DNA of 64,000 nt from the NCBI GenBank assembly GCA_018398575.1, contig JAGTXZ010000024.1, positions 186,001 to 250,000 on the forward strand. Reading direction: 5' to 3'. The position numbers and the translations under genes were made by a program. This DNA comes from Ampelomyces quisqualis. Taxonomy: Eukaryota > Ascomycota > Dothideomycetes > Pleosporales > Phaeosphaeriaceae. Of this stretch, positions 48,370 to 60,100 are shown one piece after another. Position 1 is the stretch's first letter. Every line of letters begins with the position of its first letter. The notes beneath the pieces were generated by a model. It was not told the DNA's origin. It ran no database searches and saw only the letters and a program-made list of their open reading frames with translations.

Positions 48370-50635
48370 TTGAGTAGACATGCGATGCGATAAATGACTT
48401 GACTATTCTGTAAACGCTTGCATATCACAGTAGCCATCGGAGCAACTAGGTTATCGTCCTCCCTGGACCTAAATCGCACACTTTCTTTCATGCATCGCGG
48501 ATTTCGACATTTCTCGTGTGCTATCCACGAGCTATCTCCCATATTTCTTTCAACCCCGCAGTGCCCAGCCTGATAAGTAAGCCACCGACGCCTCCATTGC
48601 TTCACCAAACTGTGTAGAAAGCCAATTCGAAGAGGTGCACGATATGCATGTACAGTGATGTGCGCCTATGCTGCGATATCTCCCGGAACCAGCTAGTCCC
48701 GTACCGTGGCGAGCTTCTCGATCCTAATTACTTCTTTTATCGCTTCGTCGTCCAGCACGATGAGCTAGCGACGGGGTTATTGGTCGCTTTTTTTCATTAT
48801 ATAATCGCTTACGTCTGCATACTCAAATAACATCAATGGTCCGAAATGTCCAGCCGCCGGATGTAGCTAGCGCCCGTACTCTATCCGCGTAGCAGTCGAG
48901 CTACTCCACGATATTCCTTTATTTCATGTAGATCTGGCGCGGCAGATAGCGGTAGATATATGATGATGATCTCTCTGTGCATTGGTGCCATGTTGCTATT
49001 TTGGTGGCGGGAGATGCTCAAAGAGGGTCTGTCGGCGAGGTGGGTATGCTCCGCGGGAGAACGAGTCAGCCGCGCGACATCCACTGGAAGAACAGTGTGA
49101 GTACTACCATACTTATTTGAGGACTAGGGACAAGTATAGCCTGGGAGAATGCTAAATAGGACTGGGGTACCTAATAGTGGTTTTATTTGTGAAGGGTGGG
49201 GTTCAAACTTTGCTAAGAACGCGGAGCTTTTACTTGATTCAACGTCTGTATAGCATCAACTGCGTCTATTTCCAAAGACAAATTCGACAGATTCTGAACT
49301 GGCGGAGAAGGCACTAAGTGTCAATATATTCCAGTTCCATGGACGGCTTTCACAGGTAGAAGCCTACATATCGTCAACCCTGTGCTCAGCACGTCTATCA
49401 TGTCATGTAGGTAGCGGAGTAGTACTCCGATAATCTGTAAGCGTACTTGATACCGACCAACCAGCAAACCAGTCAACAAAGCAATAAAAGACCTTTCCAG
49501 GCGTGCCGGCACTACAGCTTGGATAGCTTCCCACTACGCCCTCACTGGCCTAGCAATAAGTCGTAGTCGCCCAGCTCCACGTGAAGCCAAAAGTTGCCAT
49601 CGCCTGTGGAACTTTAAGAGTTAAGAAGACGTCATCTAATTAACTAATGGTACCGGGTGGGGCCATAATTCGTGCGCGATACCAAGTGACAACCTCAGTA
49701 TCAGTACTAACACTCTACGATAGGTATAATAAAAAGGTAAAGAAATGAAAAAATGCATAGTTCCTCCAATACGCTTGCTAGCTAATTCAGCTTTTGTAAG
49801 ATTAAGATTGTAAGCAAAGTACGGCAATTCTTCATGTTGTAGTCTGCTAAGCTCAGTGAAAGATCGCGCACGAACCATGGTCTCACCTGGTAGGTAATGA
49901 CCTTACAATTTTGACAGCACTCTAAAAGCACACTAACTAGCCTATGAATCACTTCAGGCTTGGCCTCAACCGATCTTGAATCGTTGCTCGGCCTGGTGCC
50001 CTAGGCCAAGATGAGAAGAATGCCGATGAGAAGTATCCCATTGGGTAGGAGTGAATTCCCATCAAAAATTCAGGTCGTAAACTAGCTTTCGACTTCGTTA
50101 TCCTCCAAGCACCACCACACGTATGTCGGCGATGCCACAACGTGCCGTACCTACCGCGCATTACCAGAACGGTGTCTGTGCCCGATGGAAGGCGCCCGCG
50201 GAAGAGGCCTGTCGTCAAGCCACGATTCTTCTCAGTGTCCTTTGAACTCCTGCATCTGGCTTACTTCACCAACTTATACTTCTTGGCGGCAGTACCGATC
50301 ACCATCACGGCCTTCAGCTATTCTCGCGTATACCACGTGATTGACGTCCCAAGTCCCAGTTCTGGCGTGCAACTGCGCGCAAATCATTACTTTGAGAAAA
50401 TGCATCTAGTGAACTGCCCCTCTCCGTAGACTCGATTCTAGAGACATGTGCTACAGGCTACCAGACTTCAGACTGGATGTGGCGCTCGATTTATATGGAG
50501 CTGGTGGCAGAACTATCGGTTCAGGAATGGTTCGAGGCTTCGTGAGCGACACGACCAAGACATACCGATATTGAGCTTCGAGATAGCATGACAAAGAGAG
50601 CAAGATGAAAAGCAGCTGGTAGCGAGGAATAAAGA

Positions 50636-50643
50636 TATATAAA
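50636..50643 (+). promoter_or_regulatory. TATA box of the repeat-protein gene
   Basis: TATATAAA lies about 110 nt before the ATG at 50750, a normal distance for a fungal TATA promoter with a short leader. A CT-rich stretch precedes the start codon. Confidence 0.5.
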
Positions 50644-50749
50644 GAGTACGAAAATCTTGCTCCGAAGAAAGGCATCAGTGCACTCAAACACTGCCTCTCT
50701 ACCTCGTCCTGCTCTCGTCTTTCCTCCAGGCCTTTAAGCCGCAGTCACA

Positions 50750-53700
50750 ATGACCAGGGTCTTCATCACTGGCTCAGCCATCATGGCTGTCGTCGGTGCT
50801 GCGCCTGCTCCTGCTCCTGCTATCACTCTACCTGCTCCTATTCTGCCTGCACCTCAAATCAGTTGCGCTCCTTGCATCTGTCCACCAGTTCCGGTCTGTC
50901 CGCCACCTGTCGTGTGCACGCCAGCTGTTTCGCCACTTCCTATTTTCACGCCGATACTGAGTATTCCTGATCTGGGGCTGTCTTCAATTTGGCCTCCAGT
51001 ATCTATTCCGACCCCAGTCATCTCGGACATCTTGCCTCCGGACGTGGTATCGATCCCCACGCCCGCTATTTCGTCGATCTCGTCTCCTGGTTTACCAGGT
51101 ATTCTGGACCCTATCATTGACCCTGTTGTTTCAATCCTCGGGTCGATTGTTCCACCGATTGTATCGATCATTCCACCTGTGATTGATCCGAAAGCATCAA
51201 TCATCGCGTCGGTTGTTCCTCCTATTGTTGATCCGATCCTTTCGATAATCGCGCCTGTTATCGACCCAAAGGCTTCGAATGTAGCATCAATCATTCCACC
51301 TATCATTGATCCGAAAGTATCGATCATTGCGTCAATCGTAGACCCAGTTGTATCGACGATTCCAGAGATTATACCTCCTATCATTGACCCGAAAGTATCG
51401 ATCATTGCGTCAATCGTAGACCCAGTTGTTTCGACGATTCCAGAGATTATACCTCCTATCATTGACCCGAAAGTATCGATCATTGCGTCAATCGTAGACC
51501 CAGTTGTATCGACGATTCCAGAGATTATACCTCCTATCATTGACCCGAAAGTATCGATCATTGCGTCAATCGTGGACCCAGTTGTATCGACGATTCCAGA
51601 GATCATACCTCCTATCATTGATCCGAAAGTATCGATCATTGCGTCAATCGTGGACCCAGTTGTATCGACGATTCCAGAGATCATACCTCCTATCATTGAT
51701 CCAAAAGTATCAATCATTGCGTCAATCGTGGACCCAGTTGTATCGACAATTCCAGAGATCATACCTCCTATCATTGATCCAAAAGTATCAATCATTGCGT
51801 CAATCGTGGACCCAGTTGTATCGGCAATTCCAGAGATCATACCTCCTATCATTGACCCGAAAGCTTCGATCATAGCGTCCGTGGTTCCGCCCATCGTGGA
51901 TCCGATCTTGTCCGCAATCCCGCCCGTCTTGACTCCCATCATTGACCCGAAGGTATCGATAATTGCATCGATTGTTCCACCCATCATAGATCCTATCGCT
52001 TCGGTCATTCCGCCTATCGTGGACCCTATCCTATCAGCTATTCTGCCAGTGGGTAGTACAATTGCATCGATCGTTCCTCCCATTGTTGATCCAATCGCAT
52101 CAATTATACCACCTATCGTGGACCCTGTTGCATCGGTCGTTGCATCTGTCGTTCCACCCATTGTGGATCCGATAGTATCCATTATACCACCTGTGGTAGA
52201 TCCAATTGTGTCAGCAATTTTACCAATTGTTACCCCAATTGCTTCCGTGATCCCGCCAATCGTGGATCCAGTTGTGTCGGTTATTCCACCCATAGTAGAT
52301 CCAGTGGTCTCAGCTATACTTCCGGTAGTCACACCTATCTTATCAGTGGTTCCGCCCATCGTCGACCCAATAATCTCAATAGTACCACCTATTGTCGACC
52401 CAGTCGCGTCAGCTATACTGCCCGTGGTTACACCTATTGTATCGATCATTCCACCTGTTATCGATCCAGTTGTATCAGTTGTAGTGCCAGTCATCACGCC
52501 CATTGAGTCTATCCTCCCACCTATCATCGACCCAATTGCTTCCATCATCCCGCCAATCGTCACACCCATCGTGGACCCCGTCGTGTCAGCTATCCTGCCG
52601 GTCGTCACGCCCATTGTATCCGTCATACCACCTATCGTAAACCCAATCATCTCACCTATTCTGCCAGTGGTAACTCCCATTGTGGACCCCGTCATATCTG
52701 GAGTCCTCCCAGTGGTCACACCTATCGAATCCATCATTTCACCCGTCGTGGACCCAGTGATTTCACCCCTCTTGCCAGTGATCACACCGATTGCTTCGGT
52801 AGTCGCGCCAATCATTGATCCAATCCTATCGCTGATCCTACCGGTGAATTCGAACCTCGGACCTGGCGCATCATCTGCACAGCCGGTCGTATCTCCAATC
52901 ATCTCAGGAGTTCTGCCTGTCATATCTCCGGTCTTGCCGCCGATCATCCCGCCCATCGCGTCGATTGTAACACCTATCGTGGACCCAGTTATCTCAGGTG
53001 TACTACCTGGCAATTCAAACGTGCCTCCTGTTCAGTCTCCTATTGTCTCGGGCATCATTCCTCCGATCGTTTCGCCCATCGCCTCAATTGTAACACCTGT
53101 CGTAGATCCGATCATTTCGGCCATCATACCTGGTGGCTCGAACTTGCCTCCCATAATCTCACCCATCGCATCCATTGTGCCTCCTATCGTGGACCCAATC
53201 ATCTCGGCTATACTGCCGGGCAGTTCGAATGTACTTCCTGTTCAGTCTCCTGTCATTTCGGGCATCATTCCTCCAATTATCTCACCCATCGCCTCCGTTG
53301 TGCCTCCTATCGTGGATCCGGTCATTTCAGTCATCTGGCCCGGCAACTCGAACTCGAACTTACCTCCTGTACAATCCCCAGTAATATCGGGTGTTCTACC
53401 TCCAATCATTTCGCCTATTGCATCGATTGTAAACCCGATTATCTCGGCTGTCCTGCCTGGGAACTCCAATCTTCCTCCCATTCAGTCCCCAATCGTGTCG
53501 GCAATTTTACCTCCTGTCATCTCACCAATCGCGTCAGTAGTTTCACCTATCGTGTCGGTGATTCCACCGATTGTGTCTCCAATTATCTCGGCGATCTTAC
53601 CAGGCAACTCCAATCTACCTCCCATTCAGTCTCCAATCGTCTCGGCGATCCTACCAGGCAACTCGATTCTACCTCCTGTTATTTCGCCCATTGCATCCAT

Positions 53701-54901
53701 TATAGCACCAATCGGATCTCCCATTGTCTCGGCGGTCCTACCAGGCAACTCCAATCTACCTCCCATTCAGTCTCCAATCGTCTCGGCAATCCTACCAGGC
53801 AACTCGATTCTACCTCCTGTTATTTCGCCCATTGCATCCATCATAGCACCAATCGGATCTCCCATTGTCTCGGCGGTCCTACCAGGCAACTCGATTCTGC
53901 CGCCAATAATCACTCCCATTGCGTCCATTGTGTCGAACATCTTGCCGGTTGTTTCTCCAATTCTGCCAATCGTCTCTCCCGTAGTGCCAGTCGTTTCGCC
54001 CATCGTACCAATCATCTCTCCAACCCTGCCGGTCATTTCACCCATCTTGCCGATCGTCTCGCCTGTTCTACCAAATATCTCACCTATCTTACCACCAGTT
54101 GTAATACCTGTCCAATCCACAGTTGTTACGCCCCCAGTCGTCACACCTCCGATCATCTCGCCCATTCGGACTCCAGTTGTCTCGCCTCCCGCCGTCTCGT
54201 CAATCCTATCTCAAATCATCTCGCCTCCTATAATTTCGCCCATCATTCCTCCAATCAATTCCCCCAGCTCCTCGCGGCTCATCCCCTCAACATTCTCTAC
54301 CATTACCTTATCCGCCACCCCCTCCGCCACCCCCATCAGACCCCTCGTCGCCCGCGACCAACTCGCCCGCTTCGATAACGCCGACGGCCTCCCTATCGTC
54401 GCCCTCTCCCCCATTAACATCTACCTCGACCTCTTTTGGCAAGGCATGGCCCTCGCCAAAACCTCTGGTCTGCAGAACCTTGCCATAGTCAAGCCAAACA
54501 CGCCCGACAACTACGCTGCGTTCTCCAAGCTCAATGTCCTCACATCTTCGCAGGGCCAACCAGCCATGACCGTCAACTATCCTGACAGCACCGTCGACTC
54601 GTTCGATCTTACCAGTTTCTACTACGGCTGCGCGGTCGCGTCGCAAACTAGCGTGCTCGGTGTGCCAACGAGTTGTAGTATCAGTATCAAGGGGTACTCC
54701 GACGATGCAGGAACTAAGCTTGTTGCGGAACAGAGCTTCAGCTTTACTACCGGGCTCTTGCAGTTGAGCACGCAGATGGTGAAAGCCAACGTGGACCTGA
54801 AATTCAAGGGTTTGAAGCGTGTGAATTTCAGCGTTAACAATGATTTGTTGACAACGGGGTTGATTGACTCGGTTGAGTACAAGGTGTACAGCAGGCAGTA
54901 A
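50750..54901 (+). CDS. Large secreted Pro/Ile/Val/Ser repeat protein with unique C-terminal domain
   Basis: Single exon, 1383 residues, no recognised family. The start MTRVFITGSAIMAVVGAAPAPAPA looks like a signal peptide. A short Cys/Pro-rich segment follows (CAPCICPPVPVCPPPVVC, about residues 40-57). Residues ~110-1180 are a continuous array of degenerate 10-13-residue units of the form IPPIVDPVVS, with Asp-Pro, Pro-Pro and Ser at regular places and very few other charges. Later units read LPGNSNLPPIQSPIVS. Within the array are seven nearly identical 26-residue units (DNA 51305-51850) and a duplicated 47-residue unit (DNA 53606-53887). The last ~180 residues are ordinary, non-repetitive sequence with two Cys (YYGCAVAS, PTSCSIS) and a predicted beta-rich pattern ending EYKVYSRQ. 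This suggests a cell-wall or extracellular stalk carrying a beta-sandwich head; that is inference. No GPI-anchor tail is visible. Confidence 0.75.
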   Translation: MTRVFITGSAIMAVVGAAPAPAPAITLPAPILPAPQISCAPCICPPVPVCPPPVVCTPAVSPLPIFTPILSIPDLGLSSIWPPVSIPTPVISDILPPDVVSIPTPAISSISSPGLPGILDPIIDPVVSILGSIVPPIVSIIPPVIDPKASIIASVVPPIVDPILSIIAPVIDPKASNVASIIPPIIDPKVSIIASIVDPVVSTIPEIIPPIIDPKVSIIASIVDPVVSTIPEIIPPIIDPKVSIIASIVDPVVSTIPEIIPPIIDPKVSIIASIVDPVVSTIPEIIPPIIDPKVSIIASIVDPVVSTIPEIIPPIIDPKVSIIASIVDPVVSTIPEIIPPIIDPKVSIIASIVDPVVSAIPEIIPPIIDPKASIIASVVPPIVDPILSAIPPVLTPIIDPKVSIIASIVPPIIDPIASVIPPIVDPILSAILPVGSTIASIVPPIVDPIASIIPPIVDPVASVVASVVPPIVDPIVSIIPPVVDPIVSAILPIVTPIASVIPPIVDPVVSVIPPIVDPVVSAILPVVTPILSVVPPIVDPIISIVPPIVDPVASAILPVVTPIVSIIPPVIDPVVSVVVPVITPIESILPPIIDPIASIIPPIVTPIVDPVVSAILPVVTPIVSVIPPIVNPIISPILPVVTPIVDPVISGVLPVVTPIESIISPVVDPVISPLLPVITPIASVVAPIIDPILSLILPVNSNLGPGASSAQPVVSPIISGVLPVISPVLPPIIPPIASIVTPIVDPVISGVLPGNSNVPPVQSPIVSGIIPPIVSPIASIVTPVVDPIISAIIPGGSNLPPIISPIASIVPPIVDPIISAILPGSSNVLPVQSPVISGIIPPIISPIASVVPPIVDPVISVIWPGNSNSNLPPVQSPVISGVLPPIISPIASIVNPIISAVLPGNSNLPPIQSPIVSAILPPVISPIASVVSPIVSVIPPIVSPIISAILPGNSNLPPIQSPIVSAILPGNSILPPVISPIASIIAPIGSPIVSAVLPGNSNLPPIQSPIVSAILPGNSILPPVISPIASIIAPIGSPIVSAVLPGNSILPPIITPIASIVSNILPVVSPILPIVSPVVPVVSPIVPIISPTLPVISPILPIVSPVLPNISPILPPVVIPVQSTVVTPPVVTPPIISPIRTPVVSPPAVSSILSQIISPPIISPIIPPINSPSSSRLIPSTFSTITLSATPSATPIRPLVARDQLARFDNADGLPIVALSPINIYLDLFWQGMALAKTSGLQNLAIVKPNTPDNYAAFSKLNVLTSSQGQPAMTVNYPDSTVDSFDLTSFYYGCAVASQTSVLGVPTSCSISIKGYSDDAGTKLVAEQSFSFTTGLLQLSTQMVKANVDLKFKGLKRVNFSVNNDLLTTGLIDSVEYKVYSRQ
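51305..51850 (+). repeat. Seven tandem 78-bp coding repeats
   Basis: Units start at 51305, 51383, 51461, 51539, 51617, 51695 and 51773, each encoding 26 residues that begin IDPKVSIIASIVDPVVS. Units differ at only a few bases, and the differences are ordered: GTAGACC in the first three units and GTGGACC in the last four, with CCGAAAGTATCG becoming CCAAAAGTATCA in the last two. This pattern points to recent stepwise tandem expansion. Confidence 0.93.
53606..53887 (+). repeat. 141-bp tandem coding duplication
   Basis: Bases 53606-53746 and 53747-53887 are close copies, each encoding 47 residues that begin NSNLPPIQSPIVSAILPG. In-frame and near-identical, it is a second site of recent expansion in the same gene. 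Confidence 0.85.
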
Positions 54902-56691
54902 AACTGTGGAAGAAGTGAATGTCGTTGCTTAGTTGAGGATGCTCTTGAAATAAGATCTTTACTTGATGATCAGGAAATTGAAGGAGTCGGGCAGTTGGAT
55001 GAGTGACATCCTTATTTCCTTTGTTTCGAGCCAAATATTCTTCGATAAAAGCAATATATTGGTTCGCCTTGAAACAACTTTTCTTGCCCATATCTGCTTC
55101 TCTCATGCTCTGCCGCTTAGCAAAATATGACCATTCTGCTACTTTTCATCCGCCGTCGAGCTTCAATGGCACACTGGAATTTGCAGTGACATGAGGTGTA
55201 TCTCCCAGCTGCGTGCACTGAAATTACAAGTGCGTCGTGCGCCACGACCAGCTTGGGAGCGCACATGGTTGTTAAATTCCATACCCTACACGATCCTGCA
55301 CCGCTGAAATTGCTCACGTTCGTTTTAAATACGGCAAGAGGTTATAAATCATAGGCAATCTGCTCGCATAGTGGCATCATCCACTATCTTCATCTCAGAT
55401 CCTCAGCAAACCCCACATCCGGGAATGTGTTCAAACCGTCTACGCTCTTTTGCAGCGCAGATAACAACAGTCTATGTTGAAGAACAGTCTGGCGGCTTAA
55501 AGCAAGAACTAGAGGGCGCATCTCGAGGTCTTTAGCTGGTTGGATGTGAATCTCTGAAATCATGTTATCGGAAGTGGAGTGAGTTGTGGCTGTGATGATG
55601 ATGTGTCGCGTAAAGAAGGCAAGAGAGCGTGCACTATTTGCATTGTGAGAATTCTGAACGGTGGATATGATAAGGGACTGTTGGGTGTTAGAGTAAGGAT
55701 TTGAGCCGATGGAAGATTGTGATAATGTAGTTGGTTTGATGGAAGAAATCGGCGTTTAAGATCGATTTACTGGTTGAAAAACTGTTGGAACATGACTGTA
55801 TACATATTACTAATGTAAGACAACTCACTTCATATACTCCTTCACCCGACGTACATTTCCGAAAATGGCATCCTAGAATACAAACGCACCAATCAAATTA
55901 CACTGCTCGCGGGGACTCAACGAGGCTTATCTCTGCGGATTACAGCGCCCAGTAATTGTTGTATTTAACTTGTCCAAATGTTCGAACTGCGCTATAAGGT
56001 AGCTATAGTAGAATGTAATTAGTTTACAGAGTTAGGCTACAGTTATGCGGCGCAGCACAGTAGGAGCCTAATTACTATTAGGAGTAGAAACTAGGTAAAA
56101 TATGCTTAGAATTATTAGTACTAGTTTTTGTAATTAAGTAAGTTGCAATATAGTCGTGCTATAGAAGAAATATAATAAGAGGTTTGTATAGCAGCAAAGT
56201 TACATAGCAATAATAACAGTATAGATAGAAGTAAGTTAATTCCTGTTCTACTGCTTTAGACAGAATAGTTCTGTTTTATAGATACAAGTAGACGCGTGTT
56301 CTTAAACTAGAATATAATAGAATAGCACTATTATAGCACTATTAAGACGCTAGGATAGCTACTAGACGTATCTTATGTATGTAAAAGCTAGTATAGCGCT
56401 ATAGTAGTATAGGCGTGTTATAGGAAAGTTAATAGCTTCTTACTATAATATTCTTACAAATATATACTATATATTTTAGAGAGCGTAAGTAGCTATATAG
56501 TAGTAATTTAACTTAGTATATAAGAACTTAGAATTAATGATTTACCCCGCACGTATCGCGAACGTATTTTGCAGACCTTGTTGTACTGCAAACGTCGTCC
56601 TTGATCTCTCTAGCTTGTCTTTTCCTTGTTTTCAGTCTAGGTTAAACAATATAAACTATGTAAGGATCACTCGAAGTCGATTTCTCCATCG
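54902..56691. other. Gene-free stretch with AT-rich island
   Basis: No supported gene. From about 55980 to 56540 the sequence is strongly AT-rich with many TATAG/CTATA words, again resembling a RIP-degraded repeat. It ends about 150 bp before the tRNA gene, a common neighbour of fungal element insertions. Confidence 0.5.
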
Positions 56692-56784
56692 GACACGATG
56701 GCCGAGTGGTCTAAGGCGGTAGATTTAAGCTGTGCTTGGATCTCTACTACAGAAATGTGCGTGGGTTCGAACCCCACTCGTGTC
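56692..56784 (+). tRNA. tRNA-Leu (anticodon UAA) with short intron
   Basis: The 7-bp acceptor stem GACACGA/TCGTGTC, D-arm (GCC...GGC with GAGTGGTCTAA), T-arm GTGGG-TTCGAAC-CCCAC and a long variable arm (ACA-GAAA-TGT) show a class II tRNA. The anticodon stem GTAGA/TCTAC encloses 19 nt: loop bases T-T-TAA-G, then a likely 12-nt intron at 56730-56741 in the canonical 37/38 position, then C. Anticodon TAA lies at 56726-56728. The D-arm and anticodon region match the layout of yeast tRNA-Leu(UAA). Confidence 0.88.
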
Positions 56785-56785
56785 A

Positions 56786-56789
56786 TTTT
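56786..56789 (+). terminator. Pol III terminator of the tRNA gene
   Basis: A run of four T starts two bases after the tRNA 3' end, the minimal RNA polymerase III stop signal. Confidence 0.6.
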
Positions 56790-57119
56790 GCTGTTTCCTA
56801 TGTGTCATGGACTTTTTGGCTGTCTATTTTTGCTTCGGTGTGGGTTGGGAAGGATCGATGGGTTGGAGATGGCGAGGTGGCGCGGGTATGGTGTTGTTGC
56901 GCAAAATGGGTGAGGAAAACATCAGTTCACAGCAAAGCACATGCCGGTCGCGTAATGGCGATTAGCATTGCCATCTGCATCTCGTGTTGCTTCTTCTGAG
57001 TTCCACGCAGCCCTGTGTCATGAATACATCAGCGCATCAGTAGGCACCGTAGTGCATTGGTTTGGATTTGGGGGTTGTTGTTATGTACAGATTGAAATCC
57101 TCTTATCAACACGTCTATA
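56790..57119. other. Intergenic region, nothing recognised
   Basis: This lies between the tRNA and the stop codon of the PPR gene. No repeat or gene was seen. Confidence 0.4.
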
Positions 57120-60100
57120 CTAATACATTCCGCCGTGGAAGAATTGGACCTGCAGCGGGTCGTTCGTCCGGGGCATTGTCTGGATAGCACGACACGTCCG
57201 AGGCGCACCCTGTTCCAGAATGTTCGCCTGCCACGCCCCAAGCTCATCATTATACCCAATACCATTGCGCTCATCGCGCTTGACGTCCCGATATGCAGCG
57301 GCAAGTACGATCAGCGTCTTGTACCGTGGCATAATCGTGTCTTTCCTGACATCGTAATGGCGTAACTCCATCCACTGGTATCCCTTACGATCCTTGCGGA
57401 TGTAGTTGGGGTGCAATTCGCGCCAACCAGGGAAGTTGGGCATCAAGTACTCCTCGCAGATGTTGAAGGCGGCCTCAAGGTGGCCGCGCAGGGCCAGCGT
57501 CGAAACGAGCTCGTTCCAAGTGAAGACGTCGAGGGTGTAGCCTTCGACGAGAAGTTCACGCATAGTTTGTTGTGCTTCCTGTAGGGCATTTGGAAGTGGA
57601 TTAGACGGGGCCAGAAGACTGCGGATATAGACTCGTGTAGCCTTATACAAGATATTGCGACGACTGCCCGAGATGCGAGAGCTGTCGTGCTGCTGCATGA
57701 CGGATGGATCCAACAAATCAGCAGAAGCATCCTTTGATTGCTTCGCTTCCGCAGCCCGAGAGAATGTCTTCGTGAGGTTGTTGGCCGAGTTGCGTGCGAG
57801 GCGCCAGAGACGAGCTATCTCCTCATGCTCGTCGACTTGCAGATGCATCTCCATTGATCCGGTGATGATATTCATCGGCACTATGTAATTGTCCGCATCC
57901 GGAGCCAGTTGTTGAGCTTTCTTCATCATTTCTCGGCATCGCTTATACGCTCCTCTCTGCGCATATAGCGAAATTAGAAGACCGTAGAACGATTGGGGCG
58001 AGGAACCAGAACTACGGTAATCAAGCAATCGCGAGTGTCGGGGCTCTCGATCGGCAATTTGCCCTGCTATTTTCCCTTTGACTGCACCAGCGACCATGTC
58101 CTCGACTGCCTTCTCCACCTCCTCAAGCTGATAGCTGCGCTTCCCGACAAGCTGTTCTCTCAGAGCGCTTCTCCGGGATTCGCGCTTCCTGAGACGCCTT
58201 ACGACACGCTTTTCTTCCAGAGTGGGTGTCTGGGATGCGCCCAGGGTACGGATTGTAGCTTCTTGAGAACTTGCCGTTTGTGGAACGTCTTCCTCAATCA
58301 TCAGCTTGTAAGTTTCAATGGCTAGGTCCTGCTGTCCGCCACCTTCCCTCAAAAAACCAGTCATAACGATGGCATAGTGCAGTGCTTGAGGTCGGAGGTT
58401 GCTCTGGGGCATAGTTTTCCTGAGGAGTTTGAATGCGGCATTAGTCTGCTTCACCTCAATTAGAGCCCGCATCAAGCTGCCATAGGTCCAAGTATCGAGA
58501 GGTATATCAGCTTCGATCATTTCCCTGTAGCGTTGTCTGGCGCCTGCAATATCGCCATCCAGGGCATGTTGCTGGATGAGCAAATTCCACGTATGAGTCA
58601 GCGTATGATCACGCAGAGTCCCTGCCTGCCGGCTCTTCAGCATTCCTTGCGCAACAGCCTCCGCACCTTGAGCATCACCAGCTTGGAGGAATGCCTGAAC
58701 ATATCCAGATCGTGCTCGCATGTCACGCGATAAATCAACACCTGATTGTTCGGCCCTTGCGAACAGTGCTTCGAAAGCTTCCACATCGCCTCTCTGCGCG
58801 CAGATATCCAGCAACGTTCCGAAAGTGTACACATCAGGCACGACTTCGTTGGCCAACAACATGGTGTAGCAACCCAGGGCTCCATCCAAATCGTCAGCAC
58901 GACTGTATGCCAAAAGAAGGATATTCCAACAAGCGGTGTCCGGAACGAGCGCGAAGTCATCGCGAATCCGGTTGAACTGCGTGATGGCTTCGTTGACGTC
59001 CGCGCGCCTGGCACAAGCAAAGGGGAGCGCCGAGAGAAGGTGGAGATCAATCTGGTCCTGGTAGTGGGCCTTGAATTCATCGAGATGGGTCTCCACCCCC
59101 TCCAAGTCGCCGTGATCAGCGTAATAATGGATCAAGTACTTGAGAAGGCCTGCGCGCATCGGTTCATCGGGGTAGAAGGTCCGGTGGTCTTGAATTAGTT
59201 GTTTTGCTTGCGCAACCTGGCCTTGATCGAAGTAGTGGACGATGAGGTTTCTAATTAAGTTAAGAGACGGCCTTGGGGGGTCAGTGCTGCTTGACTCTAC
59301 GCAGTACTGGCGAAGCTGCTCATATAGGTCGGCGCGAAGTTTCGGTATATCGCTTGCCGCCCCTTCGACCGGTACCTTGAGTAATCGCTTGACCGCGTGT
59401 TCGTAGCATTCTGGCAATGGGAGACTGAGCTCCTTGAGATGGACGAAAAGCTGTCGGAAAAAATGCACAACAGCTTGCTCGCTCAGTGCCCCATCCTGCA
59501 GAATTTTGTCCATGACTTGAGGTACAAAAGTCATCACAAAAAGTGCCAAGGTCTCTTCCTTGCTGTCCGATGACCCGAGGTCATGCCGAAATCCCTGGTC
59601 ATGCCGAAGTTCCTGCACATGCACGATAAATGCGTGGAAGCTATCCTCAAGGTTGTGCAACGAGGAGATGCCTTTCCACACACGGGGTATTTCATTTCCC
59701 CATCGTATTGACACGCCGGCAGGAACGCCACCAAAGTAAGGCTTCCGTTCCAGAAACAGTGCGAAGATGCGAAGACTTAGCTCCCACTGGCCATCTTGTA
59801 TTGTGCGTCGCAAAAGTAGGTCGATGCCGATGTGCGAGAAGTCAAAGTTGTGGTAGGATGGTACGCTTTCGAGGAGCTGCAGCGCGGGTTTGATCATGTG
59901 CAGCGAGACGTAAGCGGCAATGGCTGCCCGATACGAAGCCAGTCGGCACTGTTCCTCGCGCAGCCCTTGGAAGAGCTGAAGTACCTGATTCGGCACGGCA
60001 GGGTCGTCGTCCACGGCGAGGTATTCGAGTAGATCTGCTCGTAGGTCCCAATATCCATTGTTTGCGAACAAGGCTGGCGGAACCGCTCGGTAGAGTTGCC

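Larger units (their letters stand above)
47479..50749. other. 3.3-kb gene-free stretch
   Basis: No supported gene, only frames under 125 codons without protein-like features. It contains poly-A/T runs near 47950-48010, a 15-bp minisatellite (48251-48369) and, at the right end, the promoter of the repeat protein. Confidence 0.5.

Noticed and set aside
48070..48381. Lys/Arg/Asn/Ser repeat peptide on the minus strand
   Set aside because: Produced solely by the 15-bp minisatellite; no start context or conserved sequence.
50854..53013. Very long (719-codon) open frame antisense to the repeat protein
   Set aside because: It is the mirror of the repeat array: the same short codon set avoids stops on both strands. 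The plus-strand frame has a signal peptide, a TATA box and an ordinary C-terminal domain; the antisense one has none.
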